Origin: Unio delphinus
Lineage: Eukaryota > Mollusca > Bivalvia > Unionida > Unionidae
Length of the DNA stretch: 64,000 nucleotides
Assembly: GCA_029339505.1 (NCBI GenBank)
Contig: JAQISU010000132.1
Coordinates: 5,310,001 to 5,374,000, forward strand
Reading direction: 5' to 3'
Numbering within the stretch: position 1 is the first letter of the stretch; each line of letters starts with the position of its first letter. Below the pieces are notes generated by a model, which was given only the letters and a program-made list of their open reading frames with translations, made no database searches and had not been told where the DNA came from. The position numbers and the translations under genes were made by a program. This document shows, piece after piece, positions 1 to 12,176 of the stretch.

Positions 1-959
1 TTGTCTGCATTAACATGTGCATGTTATTCATGACAATATAAAATGCTGGAACTTCTTTCTTTAAATGATTATCTTGAATAATGCTTAAACACAGTTCCAT
101 CCCCGTTTTTGGTGTTACGTAGTAATTGTTGTAATATAATACATTTCTTTAAATACATCTGGTTTATTTAATATGGGTATAATGTTTACAAATTTGGAGA
201 AGAAGAAAAACAATATTGTACCTTAATCTTTCATATGCTTTAGGGAAGGCATTCTTTCGTATGTGATATGTAGTTCTCATCTGAGAAATATTTTAACAGG
301 TTCGCATTTGCTGATAACCTACTCTATATGTTGTTCTCTTCAGGTGTTGGGGTTGTTCTGCCTTGAGCTATATGCTCTTTACACATTGTTATGTCTTTCT
401 ATCTGCTCTCTGTTCCACAAATTTGTGATGCAGATCTCCACCACATATCTAAAGGTCTAGTTGTGTTCTTAATTAGGAATACAGCTTGTGCAAATCCATT
501 ACAAATTCATTATATCACGTGACCTGTTTTAAGCAGGTACGGCCATGGATCGTAGCTAGAGTGTTTGGAGCCCGGGGACATGAATCATTTTCACGCCCCC
601 ACCCCCACCTCAACTCTGAAACCCATTATTACACATACAATCTATTTCAAGGCCCATTTTTGCGCATTCACTAGTCTTGCGCCCCCCTTTCACCCCATCA
701 CCACCTACTAGCTACGCCTCTGGGACTTTGATAGAACATTTAACACAATTACTTTGAATTATTTTCATAAAACTATAAGTTACTCTCACATGTTTATTTA
801 TAACATTGATAAATATAATTATTTGCAAAGTTTAAAATAATTTTGATGGTTTAGCTTCTTTTTCTTAGTTTGTCTAAATATGACCCGAACTGTGACTGGC
901 AGATACACTCATTGATAAGAATAACATGGCTTTCATTGTCTTTTCTTGCTTCTTATTCG

Positions 960-961
<2 letters not shown>
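1..961. other. AT-rich sequence, no recognised gene
   Basis: I see no gene here. The open frames at 263-460 and 486-674 are short, have no recognisable motif and look like chance. A C-rich stretch near 590-620 and 680-710 stands out from the AT-rich surroundings, but I cannot assign it. Confidence 0.6.

Positions 962-1040
<79 letters not shown>
962..1040. repeat. (AT)n microsatellite
   Basis: About 39 uninterrupted AT dinucleotides. The Ile/Tyr reading frame across it is an artefact of the repeat. Confidence 0.97.
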
Positions 1041-1042
<2 letters not shown>

Positions 1043-2563
1043 AATATATGTATAACAGATGTTACTCTAAAACATAAGCTATGTTCAAACTTATTTTATG
1101 TATAATCGATACCATCTGCACAATTTATGCAAAATGATCAAAGTTCCTTACATTCTTTCCAGGTTAATGACAAGCACAATACCTAGCATGGAAATGGTAA
1201 CAACCTTCGATGAACAATCCTTCGTTCAAATCTATGGAACTATGTCTAGTTTTTCTATCTGATACTAGTATATATATTATCCTGGAATAATATTGTATCA
1301 TCTTTCATGAAATATAAATCGTGAAATCTCAGACGTAAAGATAAATATGCCGTCAGCTTGTACTGGAGCATTCATGCGACACTAGCTGGATAATTTGGTT
1401 TTGTTTGGAATAAGAGTCTGTTGCCGACAGGTCAGTAATAAGCGTATTATATGACTGATGCTGCTATGTGAGCTTAAAACAATTAAATGTACCGGCTTAT
1501 GACTAACGTTAATATTTACCATTATAAAATAGCACATGTAAAGTCTCCTCTGTTTTAAAAGCAACAGTGTTCTTGATGTATGTTCCCATTGTCAATGTAA
1601 TGAATGTATCTCCATGACAAACCTCATGGTTATGTAGTTCCTTTTGCAACAAGCACACCCTCTGAGTCCTAAAAACATACGACTTAGTTTAAATAAAAAT
1701 AATAAAATGACCAAGTGTCTATTTACATGAAAGGGACTAGTTTGAAAAACAATTGTATATTGTTGAGTAACAGATCCGTGAACTAATTCAGACATCTCCG
1801 GAGATAACATTAATAGCGAAAGGTTTACTTGGTGTTGTTATTTGGGTAACTCTTGATATAATATGATAGATAACTCTTAGAGATTTCGTAGAAAGCCACG
1901 ACGTTTTTCCTATTGGGGATTGTGCTAACAGTGTGATTTTTTAAAGTTAAAGTGTATGGTCTTTTCGCGTGATACTTAAGAATGACGCATGAGCTAGGTT
2001 CGAACTTAATCGGTAGCTAGAGATGGATAACATCTCTTGTTTGGGGGCATGATTGAATTTTAATTAGGACCACTATAATAACTCTTAGAGATATAGAAAA
2101 GGCCGATGTAAACATAGGGTTTAGTTGCGGGACTAACTCCAGCATCAACACATTTCCATGAAATAAAATAAACAATGGATAATATGGTATCAAGTTCTAT
2201 CAAACTAGTTGTAAACGACAAACAATCAAACAAATAGAATATTTCGTGAAATTAAAATTGAGTACCTTAATGCTGTTAACTTTAGTCTTTTAGAACTTGT
2301 GCATCCAGCACTAAACTCTGTATGAAGTGCCAAATTTTCGGTCGAATCTATTAAATAACTATTAGTTCTAACCAACTAGCCATTAGTTAAATTTACGACA
2401 CATCTTGCAGGAGGGGGTGCCAGGAAAGGTTAGCCAACTGCAGTACTAATTAACCTGTTGTTTATACAGGAGTCAGTAATGACTGACGTGACTGGTCAAA
2501 GTTTCATATTATCACAAAAATCTCAGGATTGATAGAAAACAGAGAGTTGTTACTTAAACCCAA

Positions 2564-2584
2564 AGCGTGTCATCTTGACACGCT
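2564..2584. other. Perfect 9-bp inverted repeat with 3-nt spacer
   Basis: AGCGTGTCA is followed by TCT and then TGACACGCT, a perfect 9-bp stem. About 35 bases downstream is a TATA-like CTTATAAAGG. The sequence shows only the symmetry. A protein-binding site or a local hairpin are both possible, and chance cannot be excluded. Confidence 0.6.
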
Positions 2585-2925
2585 GACTTAAGCGACTTAT
2601 AAAGGAAAGCGCGAGAAACTATATATGTTCTGATTGGCGACTGTTGAATAAGGGGTGTGTTTACATGAGAAACCTTTATAATGTAATATCTTACAAGAGG
2701 AATTTTAATTCAGTCTTCAAAAAGGGTGCTCTGCAAATGGGCCAGTGTAGAATTATTATTATTTTTGAATTCGGTGAAAGTTTAATTCTAAAACCGCGAA
2801 TATTCCTAATTTAAGGAAATTTCATTGTGTATGTATTTGACTAAATTGTTTATTTATATTTACGGGGGCTCGTAGTTGTTTTGTTCAATATACCAGCTCA
2901 GGTTACCATATACATTCTATACTCG

Positions 2926-2968
2926 AACCGGGCAATTATACCGTGGGTGGTCATCTCTTAGATAACGA
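2926..2968 (+). repeat. Dispersed repeat fragment, copy 1
   Basis: This stretch contains CCGGGCAATTATACCGTGG and continues with an imperfect match to 4611-4656 (CCGGGCAATAACACCGTGG and following bases). Further downstream both places also share ACAAGTGGGGC. The two loci are therefore diverged copies of one dispersed repeat of unknown class. Confidence 0.5.
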
Positions 2969-4197
2969 GTATCAGAGGGGAGTGGGTTTCAGTGTTGTTA
3001 TTATATGTTGTGCAATACCCTATGACAAATCGGGAAGTAACTCTCACCCTTTGACAAGTGGGGCTTGTACAATATTATATGAATAACGCTCGTGACCCGC
3101 GAGAATCTGATACTTTGTCTTCCGCACAAGACAGACATCTGGTCCCTACATTATTTAACGAGGAAAGCACTATGCACTATTCTTTGCTAGGTTTCATCAG
3201 AGCCAACCTTCTCTCTATCAGATAATCTCGGACTAAAGAATTTCGACACAGGTTTTAGCTTAAATTCCCATTATGTTCCATATGTGCACCTTAGTTTTAC
3301 TCTGCCAATCATAAGCCGTGACTTCTGTAAAAGAAAGTTTCCTAGACAATCACTTGTTCCGTTTGGCTAGACTCTCTGAACTTCGTTATATAATTGTTCC
3401 CTTTGAAGAAAGACTATTTGACACGGATATTAAGTACAGATGTCTCTTTCTCAAACCTGTTTTGAGATATCTGGTCAATTTGATTGAATTGGAACACTAG
3501 CCCCGTTGAAGTTTTAACACTGACATGGAACAAATTAAGAATAAAGGTCGAAATGACCCTTCCCAAATACTCCCCAGGTATAAATGTGATAAAATCTTAA
3601 TGCTCTGTGCATTCAACTTTAAGGTTCACCGCAGCTTCAAAATTAGATACTTCAGTCATACAATATATCCTGGACCAAGTTGTTCCAATTTAGTTGTACG
3701 TATATACGTATAAGGAATTTCATACTGAGAAATATTGTCTCTGTTTCAAATGATATACATGCTAAGGACTGATTTTCTATATATGGAACTGTGTAGCAAT
3801 GAATTTCTAATTTACAAGTATTGTAGTTAAGACATTAATTAATTTTTGCACTTAAGATGTGAATTATTTTAATAGAGAAATCTGTGCATGTTGACCTACA
3901 TCGTCCAGCTAGAGATTTACAGCTCACAGTGTGAGGTATTATGGTATAGGTCTAGTTATACCATCATACAGTTAGGAATGCTGAGTGGCAGATACGACAA
4001 AAACGACATTAATTTTATGCTAACAGAGGGGTGACTATACTAGGTTGCGAAACGGTCATATTAGCCTTTGTCTGATTTGTTACGATAAGACGGAATTACA
4101 TAACAAAAGTGGGAATGTATACTGTTCGAAACTAGAAAAGAAAAACCTGACAAATATTCCGGTTACACTTTATTTATTTGAAGGAAAAAATAGTTTC

Positions 4198-4201
<4 letters not shown>

Positions 4202-4269
<68 letters not shown>
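4202..4269. repeat. (GA)n microsatellite
   Basis: About 34 uninterrupted GA dinucleotides, a pure polypurine/polypyrimidine tract. Confidence 0.97.
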
Positions 4270-4273
<4 letters not shown>

Positions 4274-5656
4274 GAAAAGGCTACTTTGAACAGTCACTAT
4301 CACTGAATTCGAAAGGACCGGACGCATCCTGGTTATCCTGGCATGCTGAGCAATAAATTCGATCATTCTCTCGATCATTTGATGAAATCTGTTGTATAAC
4401 AGAACGGCTAACAGAGCTTCGTATAAATTGTTTAATTACTTTTCCAACAGGAAGTGCATCATTCAAACGTCATTTTAAATTTCCTGTTGTTTGCACAGTT
4501 TATACAGATTTTATATATTTCATACGAAGGCTTGTACTACATGTCTAATAATTCTATTTTAATTTTATTTTCCATCCATTAATTTCATATGTCTATGTTA
4601 ATGTCTACTTGATCCGGGCAATAACACCGTGGTCGAGCATCTCCAAAATTACGATAACTAAAGCACTACATAACAAGTGGGGCATCCCCTAACTCCAGCC
4701 TAGGGGAGCTACCCCGAGTCTTTGGGTGGGCCTCTTTACTCCAAGTGCCCCGGCACTAAATAACCTACTTGTACTGCTGTTTCGTAAATCACCAAGCCAA
4801 ACTTAATATTTATAAATAATGAGGTCATACTTGTTAAGTAGTTGTTGTTATACCCCATGTTTTTATACATAATTCTCAACAAAAATTAGTCATATTTCGT
4901 TTCTTTCTAGCTACCTTCCTTTATGAAACTTGTATATCTACCAGTTTTTCCTCAATTCAATACACCAATCCTATTCAATGTGCGTACCAAATTACCGGAA
5001 CATTCCACCGTTGTATAGAAGTTTTATCTTTTCCTGTTTGAAGGCAAAGGAATTTACGCAGGTGTGTATTGGCCTTATATATCCTAATGTGTGTCGTTTT
5101 TGTATGCCTTGATGAAGAAGTTACCTTTGCTAATTATCCCCCTTTCCACACGTGCCTACTTTGGCTTGAATCTATTTATGTTTCAAATCTGTATCTTGAC
5201 CATTAGTGATAAAAACAGCACGTTTATATTTGTATCATTGGTATACGTTTGACATCATCAATGCCGCTCAACTGGGTTATTCGGCTTAGCATAATATTAT
5301 AAATATATAACCAATCGTTTTATCTCTAGAGCGACGTTTCAAATTATCGGTTCTTGTCATTCATGAACGCCCTCCAACGGTCCATTCAAAAAGTAGGAAA
5401 CATATACGTACGAGTGAATGACGTCACCCATTCGTCATTGAGGTATTATCTAAGGTAGTAGTGAGACGACGATTTGTGCTATTAATAGATGTGTAAGTAA
5501 TTACACCAGTACCAGCTAATTATTACTGTGTATTGAGTAGATTTCGTTTTGGCAACAGTAATGATGGCAATAAAAACATAAACCACAAAGGTGATAACAG
5601 TGACGACATAAATATATCAATAGGTGTTTATTTTCAGCAGAAGTAAAAGATCAACA

Positions 5657-5659
<3 letters not shown>
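4270..5659. other. Unrecognised stretch with a dispersed repeat copy
   Basis: No gene is supported. Positions 4611-4656 match 2926-2968. Immediately after, CCCCTA (4686-4691) pairs with TAGGGG (4701-4706) in a small perfect hairpin within a locally C/G-rich patch (4680-4760). The rest is AT-rich without recognisable signals. Confidence 0.5.

Positions 5660-5706
<47 letters not shown>
5660..5706. repeat. (GT)n microsatellite joined to a SINE tail
   Basis: About 23 GT dinucleotides. The array directly abuts the 3' end of the minus-strand SINE at 5707. Other copies of that SINE family also end in (AC)n on their own sense strand, so this array is probably the element's tail rather than an independent locus. 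Confidence 0.95.
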
Positions 5707-5707
<1 letters not shown>

Positions 5708-6153
5708 TTAGGAATGTTAAAGTAGCTTTAACACTTTTTTCAGTTATATAGCTGCGATGTATGCAGTTAGGCAGTTTATAGTGATGTCTAGCACTGGGGC
5801 ATCATGCTGCAGATCCATTCATGTTATCCTGACACCAGGCCGACCAGTCCTAACACTAACCTCCTAAAGGTAGACCTGAGACCCCCTTATCACTTAACTC
5901 TAAATTGTAGTTTATAGTGATGCCTAGCACTAGGGCATCATGCCGCAGACATGTAGCATGACGTCCCACCCAGTTACATTATACTGATACCAAACCAACC
6001 AGTCCTAACACTAACCTCTTAATGCTGAGCGCGAGGCATCTGTTAGTACCATTTTTGTAAATTTGTGTTTGGTATGACTCGGCCGGGGATAGAATCCACA
6101 ATCTCCCGCTTCCCCGGCGGACGTTTTAACCATGAGGCGACCGGAGCGGTACA
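5707..6153 (-). mobile_element. tRNA-derived SINE, family 1, two partial copies in tandem
   Basis: The 5908-6153 part is nearly full-length. Read on the minus strand it has a tRNA-like head with the CCGGTCGCC start and an A-box-like region (head around 6080-6153). Then comes a degenerate B box, followed by the family body with AGTCATACC-like sequence and a (C)AGGATAA-type segment. A second 3' half of the same body (5707-5890) follows, ending in the (GT)n array. Both halves carry the same 'GCATCATGC(T/C)GCAGA' motif. The arrangement suggests a partial tandem duplication or one copy inserted beside another. The element is non-autonomous and needs LINE machinery supplied elsewhere (known for SINEs). 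Confidence 0.8.

Positions 6154-7790
<1,637 letters not shown>

Positions 7791-7875
<85 letters not shown>
7791..7875. repeat. (TA)n microsatellite
   Basis: About 42 uninterrupted TA dinucleotides. Confidence 0.97.
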
Positions 7876-7877
<2 letters not shown>

Positions 7878-8021
7878 CCAACATTAGAGTACCTGTTAAG
7901 AGGATTATACGTGCTGATGCCAACAATTTACAAGTAAACTATTAATATAATAGGTAGGGAAACTATAAGCGGGATGGCAACATTCGGGTAAGATATTTAT
8001 CAGAGAGAACCAGTAAACTTT

Positions 8022-8023
<2 letters not shown>

Positions 8024-8064
<41 letters not shown>
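8024..8064. repeat. (AC)n microsatellite
   Basis: About 20 AC dinucleotides. The preceding sequence does not clearly match the SINE family 1 3' end, so this array may be independent of that element. Confidence 0.95.
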
Positions 8065-8066
<2 letters not shown>

Positions 8067-8833
8067 TGAGAAACTATTTAGCGATAAATTATTTAAAGTT
8101 AAGACACCAAACAAGATCGCTTCTGAAAATTGTAGGATGATTCAGTCTTACGAAGGAATTCGTGTTATTAAAACATTGGCATACGCTAGTGACTTCTAAA
8201 ACATGACGTGATTATTTCTCCTCTGCTCTTTTTCACCCTAATATTTTTCACAACATTACATTGTCCGCAGCGTTAGCATGCATGACACATGTAAAACATA
8301 CAATTAATGGATCGTAAGTATAATTATATTTGTAATACTTCATTGACTAATAATTTGCAGCAGACACAACCGTTTTGTCAAAATAATTTTTTGTCCAATT
8401 ATTTTGTAACAAATATTGAATAATAATATTTAAAAATCATAACACGTTTAGTCGGGAGTTTCCATAAATTTCTTACTGACTTAAACTAACGAAGTACCAG
8501 TAGAGTGAAAAATACCGTAGAACTTACCACCGGAAACAAATACCGAGATAAAACGTTATACCGTTACTACTTCGGCAACTCTACTACAGACCAATCCTTT
8601 CATGTCTAACATTTTCCTGCGTTGTCTAGGGATGTTTTCCGTAAACTGTCCTTGTTTTCATTTTTGCCTTTGCGTGTGTCTTACTTCATACACGTTTGTT
8701 TCCCTTAACTATCCGGAATTAAACGTATTCATGAACAGAACACATTTGTACCTTGCTGTAATGGACTATTTATAGAGTTATATGAAAATATCAACTATCG
8801 TTAAATGCAGATTCATTATTGACTCTTTGGATA
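8065..8833. other. Unrecognised stretch
   Basis: No supported feature. The sequence is AT-rich, with no open frame of note and no match to the repeat families seen elsewhere in the window. Confidence 0.5.
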
Positions 8834-8866
8834 ATACTACTACTACAACTACTTCTGCTGCTGTTG

Positions 8867-8899
<33 letters not shown>

Positions 8900-8949
8900 A
8901 CAATAAAAATAATATTAATAATAATAATGATAACAACAACAACAACAAC

Positions 8950-9014
<65 letters not shown>

Positions 9015-9048
9015 TAATAACAATAATAATAAATAAATAAATAAATAA
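8834..9048. repeat. Compound trinucleotide array (ACT)n (AAC)n (AAT)n
   Basis: The array runs from ACT/TGC-type triplets through ACT to AAC, AAT with scattered GAT, and finally AAAT tetranucleotides. Being triplet-based, it gives open frames on both strands (poly-Asn, poly-Leu, poly-Ile), which are artefacts. The ordered change of triplet suggests point mutations followed by successive expansions. Confidence 0.95.
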
Positions 9049-9130
9049 CCGTGATTTAGAATATTCTTTACTGATGTCCAATTTACTATTAAAATATGAC
9101 GACCGCTCCTGGTTTCTAGAAATTAGAGAG

Positions 9131-9352
9131 GCTCCTGGGATGCGGGAGGTAGGTTCTAACGCCATCCGGGTCATACCAAGGACTTTTTAAAATGGCACTA
9201 ACAGCTGCCTCCCTGGTCGCTCATCATTAGGAAATTAATTTAAGGACTGGTCAGACTGGTGTCAAGATAATATTACAGGGTAAGACATCATGCTACATGT
9301 CTGCGGCATGACAATCCAGTGCTTGACATAACCATAAACTACCACACTAACT
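9131..9352 (+). mobile_element. tRNA-derived SINE, family 1, 5'-truncated
   Basis: The copy begins near the end of the tRNA-like head (GCGGGAGGTAGGTTCTAAC, a degenerate B box). It continues through the family body: GTCATACCAAGGAC, CTAACAGCTGCCTC, AAGGACTGGTCAGACTGG and CATGCTACATGTCTGCGG. It ends near CATAAACTACCACACTAAC and lacks the final (AC)n tail. Compared with 59076-59373 it is diverged and truncated at both ends. Confidence 0.82.
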
Positions 9353-9435
9353 GACCATTTGAATCAAAGTGCTGTGCGTCCACAAGGGACATATATCACT
9401 GTTTAATTTCCAGCACGGCTTGATACTTAATTAAT

Positions 9436-9588
9436 CCTGGGGCAAGGAATGCGAGCCACATACCCCAGGCAGTTATGTACTCATAGAGTACTGTTTAATT
9501 TGGTCGTCAGGTCGGAGTCGCTACTAGCGACTATCGACCTGAATGTTAGACCTTGGGGTGAGTGGGAATGGACCCAACACACTCATCC
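9436..9588. other. Chain of four hairpins
   Basis: Consecutive perfect or near-perfect inverted repeats: CCTGGGG (9436-9442) with CCCCAGG (9463-9469); GTACTC (9477-9482) with GAGTAC (9486-9491), loop 3; CAGGTCG plus AGTCGC (9508-9521) with GCGACT plus CGACCTG (9527-9541), a 13-bp stem with a 1/2-nt internal bulge and 5-nt loop; and GGGTGAGTG (9556-9564) with CACTCATCC (9580-9588), containing one G.T pair. The stems follow one another without overlap. This is seen directly. A structured RNA or cruciform-forming DNA are inferences. Confidence 0.7.
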
Positions 9589-9716
9589 TTCGACCTAGTC
9601 GATACGGCTGTTAAGCGTTGGCCACTGCAGGTATGGTTCGAGATGTTTGGTCGCGGCAAAGGAGGTCAGGTGGATAGTTGTGTGATACGTCTGGACAGTA
9701 AGTTGCTTCCATACTC

Positions 9717-9764
9717 CAGGGTATCAGGCCTAAACTTTTCCCTATTAATTTTGAGTATACCCTG
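9717..9764. other. 8-bp perfect inverted repeat, 32-nt spacer
   Basis: CAGGGTAT (9717-9724) pairs with ATACCCTG (9757-9764). It lies between the four-hairpin chain and the four-module hairpin array and may belong to the same structured element. Confidence 0.55.
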
Positions 9765-9842
9765 TGCTGTTGTGTTGAGTGTACACAGCCTAGAGGGGAC
9801 AGCAGATGTTGAATATGGGGTTTGGCAACCTTTTCGAAAGTC

Positions 9843-10185
9843 ATGCAGCATTGTGCTGCTGGCCCTGATGGTTTGGACCTTTTGACCATCTTATATTTTC
9901 TCGAGTTTTTAGGTATCCATAGTTCTATTTATTAATGTTGCTTGCGGCATTGTACCGCTGGGTCTGGTGGTTTTTGATTTTAACCACCTTACAGAATCTA
10001 ATATGAGGTCCCGTTTCTTAATTGCTTGTTGGTTGTGCAGCCTTGTACTGCGGGACCTGTTAAGCATTGGTCTTTGAGACTATCATATATTGATAGTTTT
10101 GGTTACTTGTCGATTTTTAAGTTTAATTTGTTCCAGCCTTGTGCTGCAGGTTCTGATAGTCTTGGGAGGTTAAGACTACCTTATT
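9843..10185. repeat. Four-module paired-hairpin array with covarying stems
   Basis: A module of about 96 bp occurs four times, with hairpin 'a' starting at 9845, 9944, 10037 and 10133. Hairpin a is GCAGCA-TTG-TGCTGC in module 1 and GCGGCA-TTG-TACCGC in module 2, so pair 3 changes from A-T to G-C on both sides. A second hairpin 'b' follows: 9867-9873/9884-9890 in module 1, 9966-9972/9982-9988 in module 2 and 10157-10163/10072-type partner at 10172-10178 in module 4. Aligned stems differ at paired positions in compensating ways (A-T to G-C, G-C to A-T, T.G to T-A to C-G). Module 3 instead has ACTATC (10079-10084) with GATAGT (10092-10097). No coding frame is conserved. The nature of the element is unknown. 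Confidence 0.7.
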
Positions 10186-10535
10186 TGATCTAGATTGGGG
10201 ACATATGAGGTATGACGGTCAGGTCTCAGTCAAGTTGTGTATTCTGTTGTATTTGTTGGATCTTAATTCTGATTTATATTGTTTTGGTTGGTATGCTGCC
10301 ATCTAGGCTCTGAGAGAAGAGAAAAGATAGATGTGAGCGTGTTAGTATGACCTACTCTGCTGGATTTGGTTCGATTTGAGCGGTTAGCACGATGTTAATT
10401 ATTTGCTATTTCGTTCCTAATTTTGTTTTTCCATGTTGCAAATACTCGTTATTGTATTTATCTGTTATCAACATTGTATGATGTTGTTTTCCCTTGGATA
10501 TTAATTGGGGTGGTTTTATGATGTTAGGGTTTGTG
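10186..10535. other. GT-rich sequence between hairpin array and direct repeat
   Basis: The plus strand is T- and G-rich and resembles the loops and linkers of the preceding hairpin modules. I cannot align a fifth module. No gene is supported. Confidence 0.4.
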
Positions 10536-10856
10536 GTACTTGACTATTAGATGTCAGTGGGCTGTGGCCTTGAGTAAGGCGATAGAATCAGCAAGTGACA
10601 TCGTTTACAAAAGCTTTGCCTTTATTTTGTTTTCCAATGTCGTAATTACTGTTTTTCTTTATTTTCGCTGGTGTCAACATTGGAGGATATTATTTTTACC
10701 TACAATTTTTGTTGGTGTAGCCTATGTTGTTTTTGTTTGTGTTACTTGTCTATTAGATGTCAGTGACTGAGCTATCAAACCACAATGGGCTGGGGCCCTG
10801 AGTTAGGCGATAGTCATCACGTGACATTGTTTACAAGACCTTTGCCCCCAGAGATT
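10536..10856 (+). repeat. Direct repeat, two ~90-115 bp copies about 205 bp apart
   Basis: Copy 1 (10536-10621) and copy 2 (10742-10856) share CTATTAGATGTCAGTG, a GGGCTG(T/G)GGCC core, AGG CGATAG and GTTTACAA. Copy 2 carries about 21 extra bases after GTCAGTG. The extra block includes the palindrome TCAGT-G-ACTGA at the junction. The same T/G-rich strand bias as the hairpin array suggests one larger element from about 9425 to 10870. Confidence 0.65.
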
Positions 10857-10870
10857 GTTAGATTTTGTCA

Positions 10871-11044
10871 TAGACCCTGCTGTTTTAAGATAGGTAATGA
10901 TGTTATTGTTGGTAACATTGTTTATTTTATTTGTTGTTGATATGATTTCTGGAAATGTATATGGGGATGCAGGTTTTAATTGATCTGATTTGAATTTTTC
11001 CCTTTCCTTTATGGTGACGCTACAATCGTTGAAGACGATGTAAC
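10871..11044. other. Unrecognised linker
   Basis: T/G-rich continuation of the preceding region up to the SINE 3' end. Nothing specific is recognised. Confidence 0.35.
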
Positions 11045-11070
11045 TTTTACAGCTACGTTAAAAATCCAAA

Positions 11071-11117
<47 letters not shown>
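11045..11117 (+). mobile_element. Solo 3' end of SINE family 1 with (AC)n tail
   Basis: The stretch TTTTACAGCTACGTTAAAAA plus ATCC, followed by about 23 AC dinucleotides (11072-11117), matches the 3' ends at 28770-28810 and 59335-59373. The tRNA head and body are absent, so this is a severely 5'-truncated insertion or a remnant. Confidence 0.65.
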
Positions 11118-11118
<1 letters not shown>

Positions 11119-11639
11119 GAATGACAAAAAAAACAAAACGTTTGTAAGCTCTATGACTGGTGAGCTGGCCCAATATCATAGACAACAAAACTGCCATAAT
11201 GACACTACAACTATCTCTACTGATGATGACAAGGAAAAGGACGTTGATAATGAAAAAATGGCGATGACGGAAAGTGTGGCGATTGCATACAGTTCATTAC
11301 CGGGAACTATCTGACATTTTGGTTTTAAACAAATTATGATAACATCCATTGTTTGTTAAAAGTAATACTATTTTTCCTTTAAATTATAGCAACTAGTTTT
11401 GCGTTGTATATGCTTGCAAATGTTTCTTACTTGTTTCCATCATTTAGCGTGACTCTCAGTTTCCACATCCGTAGTTGTCAAACTAAAGAGTTATTGTTTA
11501 CACTGCACTTAATTTAATAAGAAAGCCTGTTTTGATCGTACAACTTTACCGAGAGTGCTGGTGATGTTTTCTTTCTTCCGTTGTACTGGACAGCAAGAAG
11601 GGTTGCGAGACGGACAAGAAGTAACCTTTAAATATCTTC
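11118..11639. other. Unrecognised stretch
   Basis: No gene or repeat is recognised. Its last ~100 bases may still belong to the element described at 11640, but I cannot align them firmly to the sequence left of the satellite. Confidence 0.4.
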
Positions 11640-11905
11640 AGATAGTCTTGTGGATAAATTGTATTTATTGCAACAAGATGAACTCGTAACCTGCCCTATT
11701 CGTCTACTCGTTGTACTTCTTTTGACACCGTAATCTGGGTTAATCATGCTAGACTTTTACATATCACGTCTGTTATTATCCAAAAGAACTAATCGTTCTC
11801 AGAGAAGTAGCGGTTGGGGGTAAATACAACAACAACAAAGCACAAATAAATAGACAAAAGCATATCTCGGTGTATGTCCCGTCGACGTCCTATTCAGAAT
11901 AAAGA
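11640..11905 (+). repeat. Unexpanded relative of the satellite-bearing element
   Basis: The left part (TATTTATTGCAACAAGATGAA at 11663 onward) matches the left flank of the large satellite (17495-17509 plus 17843-17850). Then come just over one monomer-like unit (CTGCCCTATTCG... CTTCTTTTGACACCGTAATCTG, 11691-11737) and a right flank GGGTTAATCATG...GTCCCGTCGACGTCCTATTC, which matches 27401-27528. It therefore has both flanks but neither the 9.5-kb expansion nor the SINE. It gives the empty and unexpanded state of the locus at 17.5-27.5 kb. The class of the parent element is unknown. Confidence 0.8.
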
Positions 11906-12071
11906 CCACTGTTATGAAATGACCTTATTACCCCAACCCACCTCGAAGCAAAAGAAAGAAAATGAGGGACGACTACACGTGTCATTGGGTTTTCTTATCA
12001 ACTGTGATGTCATATATCAGTTGTAATTCTGAGCAATGGAAAATCTATAATATTGTTCACAGAGAATTTTC

Positions 12072-12176
12072 GTGTATGTATGCATGCATGTACGCATGCA
12101 TGTATGTATGTATGTATGTATGTATGTATGTATGTATGTATGTATGTATGTATGTATGTATGTATGTATGTATGTA

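Larger units (their letters stand above)
1041..4201. other. Long unrecognised intergenic or intronic stretch
   Basis: No coding region is supported over this 3.1 kb. It contains a short perfect hairpin (2564-2584) and a dispersed repeat (2926-2968), listed separately. A 13-base motif ATAACTCTTAGAG occurs twice (near 1870 and 2080), followed by partly similar sequence, so a small degraded repeat may be present. The frames at 3318-3500 and 3525-3713 have no recognisable family features. Confidence 0.5.
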
